Made by a program: the position numbers and the translations under genes. A DNA stretch of 64,000 nt from Chromera velia (Eukaryota > Sar > Chromeraceae), in NCBI GenBank assembly GCA_018398765.1, contig JAHBMJ010004651.1:1-64000 (forward strand), written 5' to 3'. Numbering within the stretch: the stretch's first letter is position 1; each line of letters starts with the position of its first letter. A model generated the notes under the pieces. The model worked only from the letters and a program-made list of their open reading frames with translations. It did not search any database and had not been told where the DNA came from. Shown in pieces: positions 52,094 to 63,910 of this stretch.

Positions 52094-52792
52094 CTTCACT
52101 TCTGCACCTGGTGCTCGAATTTATCCGAAGCAGCAAATTCGGACAACCTCTTTTTATCTCGAAGAATTGGAGGCTTAGCTCTGTCCACAGTCTCTAGGTC
52201 ATCCAAAGAAAGACAGATACAGAATCTAGGAGACGCTGTGAACAACAGCTTTGCTCACACGATGACATCCGCGAAACCACAGGCGCATACGGGGCAAGAA
52301 GGCAGTCCCTCTGCGAAGACAACAAGTTCAAGGGACGACAATCGTAGACTGAAAATTCAGTGATTGAGGAGGACTCAATGAGGAGGTTGAGGATTGAAGA
52401 GTGACTGTTCAGAAGGGGACGACCGGAGACGCCAACGGCATGTCATGCACTGAGTTTCGTTAGATGGGAAATTCGGCTCTTCGGGGCCATAGGTCCCAAT
52501 TTGTGCTGAATTTTGCCTTGCGGGACCATGCGGGACACCTCAGTGCATGACGGATCGGAGAGGGTCGCCTCACAAAATTCGACCGCGTTAGATATCGTTA
52601 GATCGAGCTCCTATAGGGGTCGAGACTTGTCTTCAGACTCAAGTTCAGAGACTTTGATCTGCAACCGATTCTCTTCTTGACAATTCACACACATCAAAAT
52701 CAGAAAACGCAAAGAGTCTCACAACAGCACCTCAGCACTTCCACCTTACCCGTCTTCTCTTGATTTTTGCTTTTTCATCTCGATTTCTCAAA
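52094..52792. promoter_or_regulatory. Divergent promoter region between PWD and the secreted acidic protein
   Basis: About 700 bases between outward-facing starts. No gene is seen inside. GTTAGAT-type motifs recur (about 52461, 52588, 52597). The last 40 bases before 52793 are pyrimidine-rich and end CTCAAAATG, a plausible strong start context for the very highly biased downstream gene (inference). Confidence 0.45.
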
Positions 52793-54042
52793 ATGTTCAA
52801 GAAGGGAGTCGCCTGCGCTCTTCTGGCTGTCGGCCTTTTCCAGGCCTCTGCTCAGGGTAAGTCCAGATCTAGAATGATCAATCTTGCCTCCTCTTCCGCT
52901 CGCTTTTGATCGTTGCACATGATCCCGTGCTGATCATTGCCATGTTCCATGTTTTCTGCAGACGTTGTGGAGCCTGAGGTTGTGATGCCTGCCTCTGTCG
53001 AGGCCACCCAGGTGGCTGAGGAGGTTGCAGAGCCCATCCTTGCCGATGTGGAGGCACCCATCCAGGCCGAGGAGCCTGAGCCCGCCGCTGTGGCTGGCGA
53101 GGGCGAGGAGGCCTGCACCAACGTTGATGGCTTCGTCGATGCCGACGGAGACGGATGCGAGGTTTACGAGAAGGAGGTTGGCTGGTGCGCCACTGCCTCC
53201 ACCTTCAAGAACGCCGACGGACTGGACGCCTCCACTGCCTGCTGCGCTTGCGCCAACATTGCCCAGCTTGCAGATATCCAGGTCCTCCAGACCGCAGAGG
53301 GAGACGAGACCCTCCTTGTTGACGCCGGGAACGCCACGGTGGTGGAGGCTCCCACCTTCGCTGAGGTGTTCGACCCCACCGGAGACAGATCTTACGGAGG
53401 TCAGTCTTCCCTTCTCTCCTTTTGTGTGGATTGGTCTGTCTCTTTAGTCTCCTCTTCTTCTGCAAAATGAAGGAGGTGAAAGAGTCTTTGAAGATTTCCA
53501 CTCCAGACTGGAATCCCTTCCTCCTCTGTCTAACCTCTTGATTCCTCACAGACTGTTGATTTCGGATGTGGGTCAAGAAAGCATGGCAAAACAAGAAAGT
53601 TTGAAGAATGCGAGGTTTCGGCCTTCTTTCTTCGGTTCAAACGATACGGTTGGTGGATGGTAGCTGACTCGAGAGGCAGTCTTCATATCTAGTTGGCTTC
53701 CTGATTCTCTGACTATTTCGTCCATCACATGATCGCTCTGCTCTTTGCTCTGTTGTGTACGTACCTGTTGTTGCAGTTGAGGGCTGCACCACCGACCCTG
53801 AATGGAAGGACTCCGAGGGCGACGACTGCGCCGCCTACGAGCAGCAGAGACACTACTGCGCCACCGCAGAGCAGTACCCCGGTCCCAACAATGTGACTGC
53901 CACGGAGGCATGCTGCGTTTGCCCTGCCTACAACCAGATTCTGGCTGATCTCCAGGAGCAGCAGCCCGAGGAGAGCGCAGAGGCAGAGGAGGAGACTGAG
54001 GAGGCTCCCGTAGAGGAGGCCGCTCCTGCTGACGAGGAGTAA
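52793..54042 (+). CDS. Secreted acidic protein with two copies of a cysteine domain
   Basis: Exons 52793-52856, 52962-53399 and 53777-54042, both introns phase 1; 255 residues. Exon 1 is a signal peptide, MFKKGVACALLAVGLFQASAQ. Exon 2 starts with a Val/Glu/Pro/Ala-rich acidic stretch and then a domain of about 50 residues: C, then DGDGCEVYEKEVGWC, then TACCACAN. Exon 3 repeats it: C, then EGDDCAAYEQQRHYC, then EACCVCPAYN, followed by a Glu-rich tail ending ADEE. The spacing C-x-GDxC-xxYE-C-ACCxC is shared, so the two domains are duplicates. Codon use is strikingly uniform (GCC, GAG, AAC), suggesting high expression. I do not know a function; similar small Cys domains occur in secreted or surface proteins of algae and alveolates (weak recollection). 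Confidence 0.85.
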
Positions 54043-56340
54043 ACACAGACAGAGAAGAATCTGGCAGGAAATGAGCGGAGAGGATTCTCCCTCCCTTCTG
54101 ACCCCTTTTGAAGAGCTTGCAGAACGATTTAACTGCCTCGAGTCAGAAGACGAGAAGAAGTCCAAAAAGAGTCTTTTCACACAACAACCCGCAGAGAGCG
54201 AGGGAGTGGGGGCTTCCACTGCACTTGACTGCACTGCGAGCTTTTTCGTATTCTTGTGTGACAGTGAGTGAACAACAATGACAATGAAGAGGGAGAAGTG
54301 CGTGAGTGAGTGACCGTGGCTGAGCTTTTTTTTGCTGTTCGTGGTCTGACTGACTAAAGAGTTCTTGTTTTGTTCATGGATGAGACTGCTTGAAAGTGCG
54401 GTTACATGTCTCAGTGACCCAGCAGGCAAGCGGATTGCGCGGCCCAAAGCCTCACCCGCGTTGTGGGGTGTGGGAGGGCATATCCGGATGTCAGGCTGGC
54501 CGCTGGCCGGAGGTTTGTGTCCGCCTCACGGAAGTTCATGAATGAGTGTGCGTGCATGAGTGCGTTCTTACCCGTTGGGTGTAACGGCCGGACGATCGAG
54601 GAGAAGAATCGTGAATGATTCCACCAACAATTAGTGTGCAAAGCAAAGCATGCAAGTGGCAAGAAAAGGTTCATGTCGATTCCTTCCAATGCGCTGACTG
54701 TCGCAATTGACCGTGACCGCCTTTATTTTGCGTTCTTCAGCGAGTCCCTGGACATGGTTGGCCTGATGGGCGCGAGTCCGATGGTGTCGAACCAGTTGTC
54801 CATGGATCAAGACAAAAATCTCTCTATGATGAGAGACGTGCGATCGGCCCTGCAAAGAAGAAGCAATATCGTTCTACAGATCGACAGCAAGAGGATTAGT
54901 ACCCTGGATTAGACAGGTTGAGGCTACACCGTTGAGCCGAGACCCGAGCGGAAGCGCTGCTATCGGGCCTCCAATCTGGCTTGCAACGTACGACAGCCTT
55001 GCACATTCCTAAGATTCCCTAGAAGATTCCTTCATCTACAAATCATGCAATTCCGCCTTCCTCTAGTTTGCTTCAGTCGTCAAAGAGTAGCCACGTCTAA
55101 TTTAATTCATTTGATGTCAGATTTCAGCTGAAATCAAGTATCTTAACATTTAATTGGTTTCTTTTAGTTTTTCTTTTCTCTATGCGGGAAAATTCGCAAT
55201 ATAAATCTTTTTCTAATTACTATAACCTAATTATACCTAAAGTAACCTAATTAACCTAATCTTTTTTCAGTTGCAGTTAATTTTTTACTAGCTTTTAGAA
55301 TAGAATAGGATAGAATAGAATAAGATTTTATGTTTTGGGAATCCGTGTGGTCCACCGCTAGCGGTGCTAGATATTACCAGGTATCGGCTACAAAACAGTT
55401 GTTTCAACTTGTTTTTCTAGTTAAAAGGGTGATAAAAAAAAAAAACAGATTTCCTCAGTTTTTTCTTCTTTTTTTATGTAGTGCACGACCTAAGAAACAA
55501 TCATGCATTTGATAAATGTGCCTAAAATGTGTATTCGTTAGCATTCGTTAGAGTAATTTACATTTCAAAAATCACCAGGCATGTTTTCGAGTTAAAAAAA
55601 CTAACCACCTTAAGTGGACTCTGTCAGAGAATGCGCAAGACGGTTTGGGTGAGGCATGAACTACCAAAATTACCCGAAATTCGGATGCACACCATATCAG
55701 ACAAAGAAAAAAATAGCAGGACTAAGCAGGACAGATCAGGACAGCAAAGTTCCTACCCACCCTGCAAGCAGGTACAAGCACATAGAGTATAACAGTAAAG
55801 AACAGCTGGGTGATGAACACGAGTTCATTGAGTTGATTGAAGTACCATATTGTTTCTATATGACTTGGAGACGGCAATCGGAGTCTGACGGCAAAGTTGA
55901 TATTTGAAGACCGCTTAAAACGAACCCCGGTTTTGCTGGGAGGTCGAGTCGCCGGCGTAAACCCCCGGGGTTATAATTGTCCGATTTAGGCTCGCGAGCT
56001 CTGGACGCCGCCGCCAAAAACAGTATAGAAGTTCCAAATAGGACAATAAAGGGCCGGGTGATGTACCAACTCCCGTGTATATCATGGGATATCATAGAAT
56101 TTTTAAGGGCACTGCAGTACATAGCGGTGCAGATCGGTGTAGCTTTGCTGAAAAGATGCACCGGTTTTGGGGAATTGCAGAATACCAAAATTGACCACAA
56201 TCAAGTCCTTTAAACCGACACTGGTTTCTGAAAATTTACAGACAGGGTATGGAGAGGGGATTTTCGGTGGATATTTGGAGATGGTAGACCTCATGTTAGA
56301 TCATCTTCGGTTTATAATCCTAATTAAGAGATCATCCTCA
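54043..56340. other. Intergenic DNA, GC-balanced then AT-rich
   Basis: 3' flank of the secreted protein gene to about 54400. A frame at 54634-54912 (92 codons, plus strand) has no recognised domain; it might be a small gene but nothing supports it. 55080-55650 is AT-rich, with AGAATAGAATAGG repeats at 55299-55322. 55650-56340 carries short frames without known domains. Confidence 0.45.
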
Positions 56341-56685
56341 TCAGATTTCCTCCTAGACTAAGAACGTAGTCTAGTTGGAGACTTATCGTACCTTACCTCC
56401 TTAAGTCTGTCAATCAGAGTTCACTTCCAAGGACTCTATTCAAGCGATACAGGTGGACAAAGACTGTACGGCATACTTCTATTTATTTCTGTATTGCAAG
56501 TCTATTATTTCTTTCTCTGTATTGTCAGTCTGTCACTTAATTCTCTTAGTGCACTTAATTAATGCCGCCCGGGCTTAGTATTGCGAAGTTAGTTTCCCAG
56601 TCCCAGTTCTAGCAAGTTTGGCGGGTGATCAAGTCGCCGTACAAGCCACAACGTAACGTGCCCTCTCCCCCCCCCATGGCCTGTG
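56341..56685 (-). other. Gypsy fossil: purine tract and probable 3' LTR region
   Basis: On the minus strand a run of nine G then AGAGGG (plus 56664-56678) follows the chromodomain and looks like the polypurine tract that precedes the 3' LTR. The LTR should then start near 56660 and run left; its far end is not fixed because the other LTR lies outside the window (inference). Confidence 0.4.
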
Positions 56686-56689
56686 CGCC

Positions 56690-56930
56690 TCACTCAGGCC
56701 GAAGCATGAAAATTGACAATCGCTTGCTTTGCATTCTTCAATGACGACAGGGGCTCCCATGATGCGTTTTCCAATGGACATCCCCTCCAGAGAACCTTGT
56801 ACTGCTTGGCCTTACCCCTCCCTCGGACTGCAAGGATTTTCTCGACTTCATACTCCTCTTCGGCCCAGGTGGGCATGCAGACAGACGGGGGGCGAGTCTC
56901 CCCACTCGGCTGACGGTAAGGTTTGTACAA
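56690..56930 (-). other. Gypsy fossil: chromodomain
   Basis: Shows EEYEVEKILAVRGRGKAKQY then KVLWRGCPLENASWEP, a clear chromodomain with the aromatic positions that read methyl-lysine in family members. In chromoviruses it guides integration to marked chromatin (family knowledge). Confidence 0.85.
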
Positions 56931-56934
56931 TGAT

Positions 56935-56981
56935 AACTGACTGTACTGACAATTGAAACTTTTGTACTAGAAAGTGACTTT
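56935..56981 (+). repeat. Left terminal inverted repeat of the nested DNA transposon
   Basis: 47 bases starting AACTGACTGTACTGAC, pairing with 60377-60423 with one mismatch. Confidence 0.9.
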
Positions 56982-58580
56982 TAATTTTCTATATATCACA
57001 CTAAATTTTATATAAAAAACTAAGTCTTTAAAGCACTTAGAATGATTCTATTTATTGTTTTTTACTTGCATGAAAGTATGAACAACTTTTAAAGATAAGG
57101 TTTAATGGGTTTGTGGTGTGTATGTTGGAAATTGTTGGACGTGAGTGAGGTAAAAGAGTTATAGTATATTGATATGTCGGGGAGTGATTGCAGACTCTGC
57201 AGGCATGTGACAATGCGCAGTGTAATGCACAAACAAGCTAACTTTTACTTCTAATGGAATACGCCGAATCTGTACACTGATGTAAGGAGGGAGCACACAG
57301 CGGGCAACCCCCATGAAAGGTAAGAATGAATGTCCGCAAACAGATCTGCCGATTTGACACCTACAGAAAGCAGTTCAACCAAACAAATGTTGAGCACTAT
57401 GACCGTGCAAGAGGTAAATGCTTAGCTTCTGAAAGCCTGATCGATCCATGGCCTCTAGCCAGAGGGCCTTGCCCACGACCGGCCATCATAGCGTTCTTGT
57501 TTTTTCTGGGTGAGGCCCGGCACTGGCCACTGGGTCTTAGTCCACCCAGGAGCCCTACCTCCAAATTCTCATGCAAACAAGAGCTGCGCCTCACTCCCAC
57601 AACTTCAGATCACCCGAGATTACCAGCCGTAATCCTTCTTTACGAAACCTAAGCACCGATAAACGGTCCTCCGAGAAAGGCTCAGTCTGACCTGCAGCAC
57701 AGATATGCAAAAATTCATAAAGTGGCTCACCTTCTGGCCACCCAGAGCTGGCCCCCTCATCCAGAAAGCCTTTCCAGCTCCTCATCTAGAGCTTGTTAGA
57801 GCGCACGCACGGAAGAGATTCAATGGAAGCTTTACCGGGGCAACTTCGTAGGCCCCTTTGCGTGGAGACGGGCCGTGCCCTTCGTGATGGAAGATCGAAA
57901 TTGCCCTCTCAGGGGAACCAGTAGAATGAATGTCATAATTTAAAACCCAAGAAAAAGCAAAGAAGTCGCCTCTGGGCTTTCGATAAAGCCTACTCTCATC
58001 GCTGGAGAGCAAGTCTGTGTGATGGGAGAGAGGCGGCACTAGGTCGTGCTCTGATCAACTTGAAACATTCGACGGAAAGCCGATTTTGGGAGCCGATTTT
58101 AGATCAGCCAACCATGTGACGGCCCCGGAAGGCAAGCTACGCGTTGCGGGCTAGGGCCCGGCCGGCCACCAAGGCCAAAAAGCACTTCCCGGCTGCGCGT
58201 TGACCCATGCATCAAAATGCCGATCTGAAAAATTCTTAGTCAGGTCTTCAGAAAGTTCTCCTCCACTCAGAAAGTCAGGTCAACAGAATGGGCCTCTATC
58301 CACAAAATCTCGTTGTCAAGCGTTCCATTGGATTATATTGGAAGGCTTGACAACGACGAAATCGTGTTTAGCTTTTTACTCCAGAACCTCATTTTTGGAG
58401 GGGTTACAGATTCCGGAGTTTTTTCCCCCTCCAGTATCTGTGTTGGCTGAACACCTCTGGTTGCTCATGGGAGTGCTTGCCTCGGTGCAAAGGAGTTGTC
58501 CGACAACTAAAAGGGTTGGCAGACTGGTTTGGATCGCTCAATCAGGTCAGTTCGTTTTGTGTCGTTCCACCAGCAACAAG

Positions 58581-58806
58581 GGGGGGTGGACCCTCTCGCA
58601 AGGGTACGAAGCGGCCCAATTTCATACCCCTGGTGGAGGGGGGGGGTCCGACCTGCTCTGCAGGTTTGCGTCCAAAATATGTCTAGGAAACACTCCTAGA
58701 CACATTTTGAACACAAACCTGTAGAGCAGGTCGGACCCCCTCCCTCCACCAGGGGTACGAAATTGGGCCGCTTTGTACCCCTGCGAGAGGGTCCACCTCC
58801 CCCTCC
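58581..58806. repeat. Fold-back palindrome, about 106-bp arms, 5-base loop
   Basis: Left arm 58581-58688 and right arm 58694-58806 are reverse complements with about a dozen differences by eye; the tip is GTCTAGGA-AACAC-TCCTAGAC. Transcribed from either side it would give a long RNA hairpin. It may be a nested miniature element in its own right (inference). Confidence 0.9.
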
Positions 58807-59129
58807 CAGTGAGGGAATGGAAAAAATCTTGTTTGCAGAGATTAGCCTTCTTGGTGCATGCAGAAGCTCTTATACGATGTCTGTGAGTGTTCCTGTGTAG
58901 CTGCAACCTGGCCATTGTGGTTTCTGAATGACTGACCGGTCTGCCCTCGGCAAGGCACAAAACTGCCGTCTCCCTTTGCATGTGTTATTCACCCCTGCCC
59001 CCCTCTTCTGCTCTTTGCAGGTCGTGGATCTCCTTCCAAAGACTTTTGTTTTGTATTCCAGTCCATCTTCGAGTCCCTCAGAGGTAAGTCTTCAGACTGC
59101 GAAAGGGAGCAGCGCCCCTACGTGCCGAG

Positions 59130-59890
59130 CCTGTGTTTTTTTCTACCTGCCTGACTGCCTCCAAAATTTTGCCCTTCTTGCCTACTTGACTGCCCTCTAG
59201 CTTTCAGCCTTTCTGTCTAGCTAAATGGCTTCCCAATTTTAGCCTTTCTGCCCGCCCTATTGCCTTCCGAATTTCGGTCTTCGCCGCGCTCCCAATTTTG
59301 GTCTTCCTGCCTGCCCGATTGCCTTCGCAATTTCGGCCTTCTTGCCTGCCTGACTGCCTTCCAGAGTTTTGCATTCCTGCCATGCTGACTGCTTTCCCAT
59401 TTCGGCCTTTTTGCCTGCCTGACTGCCCTCAAAATTTCGGTCTTTCTGTCTGCCTCAATGCTTTCCAAATTTTGGCCTTTCTGTCTGCTTGACTGACTTT
59501 GCAATTTTGGCCTTCCTGCCTGTCCGCTTGCCTTCCCAATTTTAGCTTTCCTGCCTGCCTGATTGCCTTCCCTATTTTGGCCTTCCTTCCTGCCTAAGTT
59601 TCCTCCTAACGCTTCCTAATTTCGGTTATTCTGCTTGCCCGATGGCCTTCCCAATTTTGTCCTTCCTGCTGGCCCGACTGTCTTCCCAAGTTCGGCCTTC
59701 TTGTGTGTCTGACTGCCTCCCAGAGTTCGTTCTTTCTGCCTACATGCCTGCCTTCCAATTTTGATTTTCTTAGCGGCCTGACTGCCTTCCAATTTCGGCC
59801 TTCCTGCCCGCCTGATTGCCTTCCCGATTTCGGCCTTCCTGCCCGTCCGATTGCTTTCCCAATTTCGGTCTTCCTGCTTTCATGTATCAT
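59130..59890. repeat. Minisatellite of about 31-33 bp units
   Basis: More than twenty imperfect copies of a unit like TGCCTGACTGCCTTCC followed by CAATTTCGGCCTTCC. Read on the minus strand it gives repeating Arg/Gln/Lys-rich frames (such as AVRQARRPK), which come from the unit length near 33 and are not taken as a gene. Confidence 0.88.
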
Positions 59891-60376
59891 TCTGATGCAA
59901 ATTTAATTTAAAGATACAGGTTGTGTTTGCATGCATGCTTTTATATGTATTCTGGCGATTCGACTGACTTTCTGTTTGTGTGCACGTATTTCTGCAGGTG
60001 GCGTTCACAGGTGTGCATGTTTGATATATACTGAGATGCTCCCCCCCCCCCCCCCACCCCGGACACGCCCGCCGTTGAGCAGTGCCTCATATGAATTGAA
60101 AACAAAACAGTTATGATCATGAGAAGAAATGCTTCAATCAGATCGATTCAGAGCCATTCAGATGCATTTCTTATTATGTTTTCGTCTTAGCGTTAATTTA
60201 CGATGATAGGTACCAGACAATTTATGGTTTTGAAAAAATATACACTCTATATATACATTTTTTTATTTTATTTTTTAAACATCTTACTAAGCTTAAATAG
60301 TCTTAAATAAATTATGAAAATCAATTAGTTTAAAGGTTAAACTATCTATTTTAATGTTTTAAAAACTAAATTTTTC

Positions 60377-60423
60377 AAAGTCACTTTCCAGTACAAAAGT
60401 TTCAATTGTCAGTACAGTCAGTT
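60377..60423 (-). repeat. Right terminal inverted repeat of the nested DNA transposon
   Basis: Reverse complement of 56935-56981 with one mismatch; it lies directly against the integrase part of the Gypsy fossil. Confidence 0.9.
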
Positions 60424-60429
60424 CGATGT

Positions 60430-61550
60430 GTGACTGATAGGGTGCTTCCTGCTCCCAGCAGGCAAAACAACCTCCAGATTGTCTCGAAGTAGAACGGTCT
60501 CGACTTTGAATGGACCGAACCAAACTGAATCAAGCTTCTTGGCATATTCCTCCCCCTTCTCCACAGGACGTGGCCACCACGTGTCGTGCACCAGCACGTA
60601 ATCTCCTACTCGGATGTTCTCGGCGGGACGCTGACGGCGATTGACGTTTTGGGTCATGACTTGTTGGGCTGAGTGGAGTGAATCTCTCACTGCAGCGATC
60701 ATCTGGCTGTGCTCCTCCAGAAATTCCCTTGCGTCAAAAGAAGGTTCGACTGAGACTGAGAGATTGAGAGCAAGAGGGACGAGCGGGGATTTCCCACCAT
60801 CAAGAGTGAGGGGTACAAAACCAGTTCCCTCATGAACAGAAGAGTTGTATGCAAACTCCACATCACACAGAAATTCAGACCACCGGGAGTGCTTCGTGTC
60901 TACCAGACACCGCAAAGCCTCCTCGAGGGTGCGATTCATTCTCTCTGCGGCACCTGCTGTGTCGTGGTGCGATGCAGTTGCGAAATCGACTTCTGAGCCG
61001 CTGGAGGCATGGAGGGTCTGCCAAAAGCGGGCGACAAAACGGGGGTCACGGTCGCAGACGATATGACGCTGGAAGCCTTTCTTACACGAAACGTGCTGGC
61101 GGTAGATTCGCGCGGTCTCCTCTGCTCCCGCTGTACCGTGAGTGGGAATCAAGACGACTGCCTTGATGAGCCGGCAAAGCACCACAAGAATCGTATCAAA
61201 CCCCTCATCACCAGAAGGCGGCAAACCAGTAAGGCGGTCAATGCAAGTCGACTCCCAAGGGCATGAAGGGATAGGGAGGGGCTGCAGGAGCCCGGGGCGG
61301 GCCGCAGTGGGACCTTTGCTTCTCTGACACCGATCATACGCGCGAACAAAAGAAGCGACTGACCTCCACATCTTGGGCCAGTAGTACAATGATGCCACCT
61401 TCCGACAGGTCTTCCCCATCCCAAAGTAAGCAGCGTGCAGAGGGGAGTGCACCCCAGCCACCACAGTCCCCTGCTGAGATCTAGGGACACAGAGACGATT
61501 CCCCTCAAAATACAGGAGACCGGCACAAATCGACATACCTTGCAAACGAA
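60430..61550 (-). other. Gypsy fossil: integrase region
   Basis: Has the zinc-binding H2C2-like start, the catalytic-core landmarks CDRDPRFVARFW and SHHDTAGAAERMNRTLEE, and the GPF/Y-type module (VWFGPFKVE) at its end. Belongs to the broken element. Confidence 0.85.
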
Positions 61551-61599
61551 GGGCAAAATCAGGGGTGGGGGCGGGTGGGTGCTGCTATAACAGATGCTG

Positions 61600-62300
61600 A
61601 AAGACAGGGTGGAAGAAGGGATCGGCTGAGTATCCCCTCCTGCAAGGATCAAGGAATGCCTGTGACTGTGTGGCGGAGACCGTCAAACTCTGCAACTCCA
61701 TCCTTACCCGAGACTGCTGCCCATCTCCCTCCCTAACTGGAGTCTGGCTCTCCTCAATCTCAGGAACCAAATCGGGCAGATCAGCGTACTCTGCCCCCAA
61801 AGACCTAACGGGCTGGACAGACACCAAGACAGCCTCTGGCAGAGGCCTGGGACGTACAGGCAGACGCTGAGCGCGACCCATGCGAGAAACCTCGGCAGGA
61901 GACGGTACGAGCTGCCGTGCGGCAGGAGGGTTTCGGGAAAGGGCGTCTGCCACAATGTTTGCTCTCCCTGGGATATATTTTGGAGTGATGCCGAGCTCCT
62001 GCATGAACTCAATCCAGTGTCGGACTCGCAGGGAGCAAAATTCGAATGATTGGTGGCTGAAATTTGTGAGGCTCTGGTGATCGGTCCATATTTCGGAGTC
62101 TGAAGACAGGAAGTGTTTCCACACCTTTGCGAAATGCACAATCGCTAGAAATTCTAACTCTCGGACGGAGTACTTGGCTTCCGTAGATATCAGACGGCGG
62201 GAGCCGAAAGCGAGGGGGCGGTATCTCCCGGTTGTACAGTCCTTCTGGAGGGCGACAGCCCTAATGGCTCCTGCAGACTGCGACGCGTCGGGCACCAGAA
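61600..62300 (-). other. Gypsy fossil: RNase H region
   Basis: Shows DASQSAGAI, the Ty3-type RYSVRELE-like step (AKYSVRELEFLAIVH) and TDHQSLTNF, standard for Gypsy RNase H. Confidence 0.85.
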
Positions 62301-62349
62301 TGACTGGCTTGCTGGGATTGGAGAGGGCAAGGGTGGCATGCTCTTATAC

Positions 62350-63050
62350 TGCCTTCTTCAGCTCAGCAAACGCACGCGACTGTACAGTCTTCCATTCGAA
62401 GGGGACGTTCCCTTGGAGGAGGAATGTGAGAAGCCCCGCAAAAAATGAGAACCTCGGGACAAACCGGCGGAACCAATTAGCTAGTCCCAGAAACTGGCGC
62501 AGGGAAGTGCGGTCTGTGGGTTGTACAAACTTAGTGAGCCCTTGCATTTTCTCATGGCTTGGTCTGACCCCCTTCTCATCAACCGCCAACCCCAAAAATT
62601 TCGCCTTTGTCCGAAGCCATGAGCATTTAGAGACCTTGACATAGAGCTGGTGTTCCCTCAAAAGGGAAAGAACTTGGTTGATATACTCGATATGCTCCTC
62701 CGGAGTGCGGCTTGTGACGAATGCCGTCTTCTCCTCGTTTCCCTCCCTGATCCTTGTCTGATGGAAGTATTGCCGTAAAACCAGAGACGAGAAAAATTTT
62801 GCGCCATGGAGGCGACTCAGCAGCTCCTCTAGGTGAGGAATGGGGAATTTGTCGCGGACTGTGATCTTGTTGAGTCTCGTAAAGTCGATGCACATCCGTT
62901 GCGTCCCGTCTGCCTTCTGTACAAACAGGACTGGCGCAGCGTATGGACTTGTCGAAGGGCGGATGTGCCCTTTCTCGAGGTATGAGTCCAACTGCCGTCT
63001 CAGTTCGTCAAGCTGACCGTATGACAGTCGGTAGGGTGCTCTCACAGGAG
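62350..63050 (-). other. Gypsy fossil: reverse transcriptase region
   Basis: Landmarks include PYRLSYGQLDELRRQLD, GHIRPSTSPYAAPVLFVQK, DGTQRMCIDFTRLNKIT and KFLGLAVDEKGV, all typical Gypsy reverse transcriptase. Broken element. Confidence 0.88.
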
Positions 63051-63299
63051 GAGAGTGCCCTGTCTCAAGCTTGATCTCACACTCAATCTTTCGGTGGGGC
63101 GGGAGACCTGGGAGCTCGTCTGGGAACCGATCAAAATGTTTTTCGAGAACCGGTCAGACGCTGGGTGGGACTTCTTTGCGCGGCCCATCCACTCGGGAAT
63201 TTTTGGTACCAGAACTTTAAGACCCCTGCCAAATTTTCCTTTTTTTGCCCTCCCCTTGCCAAACTTTCCCACAAAGGCTCAAATAAAGCAAAAAACACT

Positions 63300-63910
63300 G
63301 CTAAAATCAAAACATCTGACCCATCGAAGACTGATTTTCTCTAGTCTTCAATACTAAATATTCCCGAACTGAAGACCCCTTACCAATTTTTTCAGAGTGG
63401 ATGGGCCGCGCTTCTTTGCTCTGAAGGTGCTTTCGGAATTCTGTGTAGGTCGAAGAATTGATGGGATGGTCAGGAGGGAAAGATGAAAGGGGCGGTGGGT
63501 CTCCGGGCTTACCGGCAAACTGCAGGGAATACACCCCCAACATATCACTCACTCTCCCCTTCCGCACTGCTTCGAAGCAGAACAGATGCACATGGGAACT
63601 GGGTCTCTTCATCAGCCGACGGAGCTCTCTCTGGCTAAAAAAATCCTCTCCCTTCCCTTCTGCCGGGTACTCCTCGCTCTCAAGCAGGAGCAAGTCTCTC
63701 CCGGTTGGTGACTCAGACGCGGGGATCGTGAGGGCCTTCTCACGGTAATGTGGGATAGGAATGTATTCTTTACAGAAGGGCATCCCCAATACAACATCGT
63801 AATCATCGTCCAAATCGAGTACTGTGAGGTCTAGAGGCGCGCTGAAGCCCTGGATGCAGAGGGGAAGGCCTTTGACCTCCTGAGAAATCGGAAGCTGCGG
63901 TCCCCCGTTC
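63300..63910 (-). other. Gypsy fossil: aspartic protease-like region
   Basis: LDLTVLDLDDDYDVVLGMPF matches the second half of retropepsin domains (the ...DVILGMDW-type segment) that sits ahead of reverse transcriptase. Broken element. Confidence 0.7.

Larger units (their letters stand above)
56935..60423. mobile_element. DNA transposon with 47-bp inverted repeats, nested in the Gypsy element
   Basis: Ends are 56935-56981 and 60377-60423: AACTGACTGTACTGACAATT and onward, inverted at the right end with a single mismatch over 47 bases. Subterminal 300-400 bases on each side are AT-rich, while the core is GC-richer. I find no transposase-like frame on either strand, so it looks non-autonomous. 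The core carries a fold-back palindrome (58581-58806), a minisatellite (about 59130-59890) and a C run. The target duplication is not obvious. Superfamily unknown. The near-identical ends point to a fairly young insertion, younger than the Gypsy copy it split. Confidence 0.85.

Noticed and set aside
54634-54912. 92-codon plus-strand frame after the secreted protein gene
   Set aside because: No domain, leader or splice support; left as an open possibility only.
59130-59890. CRISPR-like spaced repeats
   Set aside because: Units are contiguous and variable with no fixed repeat-spacer pattern, and the DNA is eukaryotic; it is a minisatellite.
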